This document shows positions 63,853 to 64,000 of a stretch of DNA of 64,000 bases, piece by piece (the stretch's first letter is position 1; each line of letters opens with the position of its first letter). Under the pieces are notes generated by a model. It was not told the origin of the DNA, searched no databases, and worked only from the letters and a program-made list of their open reading frames with translations. The DNA is from Verrucomicrobiia bacterium (GTDB lineage Bacteria > Verrucomicrobiota > Verrucomicrobiia > Limisphaerales > CAIMTB01). The position numbers and the translations under genes are program-made. Location of the stretch: contig JAHCBA010000018.1 of assembly GCA_019634625.1 (NCBI GenBank), positions 1-64,000 on the forward strand, read 5' to 3'.

Positions 63853-64000
63853 TCACGGCCCGGCGAGCGCCCGCAGCAGATGGCGCAGCTCGTCTTCGAC
63901 CTCGTCCGGGGTGGCCACCGTCTCGGCGACGAGTTCGCGCAGCACGGCGCGGTAACGTCGGCGCAGGCGATGCACGGCCACCTTCACAGCGCCCTCGGTC
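63853..64000 (-). CDS. ECF-type RNA polymerase sigma factor, C-terminal fragment
   Basis: Only the last 48 residues are inside the window; the frame is open to the right edge. The translation TEGAVKVAVHRLRRRYRAVL, then RELVAETVATPDEVEDELRH and LLRALAGP, is the end of region 4 of ECF-like sigma factors (helix-turn-helix recognition helix), here of the kind found with serine/threonine kinases in Planctomycetota and Verrucomicrobiota. In such pairs the kinase is thought to act on the sigma factor or its targets. The stop at 63853-63855 lies 80 bp upstream of the kinase ATG. The domain organisation of the N-terminal part is not visible. Confidence 0.8.
   Translation of the reverse strand, partial: TEGAVKVAVHRLRRRYRAVLRELVAETVATPDEVEDELRHLLRALAGP

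Overview
The window looks like a chromosomal stretch of a flagellated member of the Verrucomicrobiota, probably of the Limisphaerales/Pedosphaera kind. The evidence is high G+C, two pseudopilins with a class-typical N-terminal helix ([19 protein letters not shown]) and an H-x9-DG-like tail, a zinc-ribbon/kinase/RDD serine-threonine kinase next to an ECF-type sigma factor, a CotH protein, a DUF4197 protein and a B12-dependent class II ribonucleotide reductase. The lineage is inferred from gene content, not from a marker gene. No rRNA, tRNA, transposase, integrase or CRISPR array was recognised.

Layout. 1-5.9 kb (minus strand, visibly lower G+C) is a run of secreted or membrane proteins: three tandem paralogues of an unrecognised family, a MauE/DoxX-like membrane protein, a pseudopilin and a partial secreted protein. 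5.9-6.6 kb is repeat-rich DNA. 6.6-12.8 kb holds a membrane protein, a DASS anion transporter, an ABC-F ATPase, asd and lspA. 13-19.6 kb (plus) carries a SNF2 helicase, a CotH protein, a DUF4197 protein and a second pseudopilin. 19.6-24.7 kb (minus) carries a STAS protein, holA, a bifunctional-nuclease-family protein, a glutathione peroxidase and a sodium/solute symporter. 24.7-26.0 kb is a non-genic tract dominated by eleven copies of an 84-bp repeat.

26-44 kb is a motility region. A minus-strand operon cheR-cheD-HDOD-cheB diverges from a plus-strand series fliW-csrA-flagellin followed by two very large glycosyltransferase-type proteins (964 and 1968 aa). The 414-bp divergent spacer contains a good sigma-54 (-24/-12) site facing fliW and a sigma-28-like site facing cheR. 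A small lipoprotein, an outer-membrane beta-barrel and a Cache-type chemoreceptor follow.

44-54 kb has a secreted protein with duplicated domains, a sugar isomerase, nrdJ, and a low-G+C islet coding for a DUF1883-TIR protein and an EVE/PUA-like protein. 54-60.7 kb is a catabolic-looking cluster (amidohydrolase, ABM-domain membrane protein, two YcaC-type isochorismatases, a quinone-oxidoreductase-like enzyme and a LysR regulator). 60.7-64 kb has the kinase and the 3' end of the sigma-factor gene.

Intergenic DNA is unusually rich in repeats: heptamer and hexamer arrays, a dispersed element of about 130 bp, palindromic CACGCT-AA-AGCGTG elements, and an element that appears to have seeded the 84-bp array. 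The most promising things to follow up are the 84-bp palindromic array, the flagellin-linked giant glycosyltransferases, the TIR/EVE islet and the tandem secreted paralogues.
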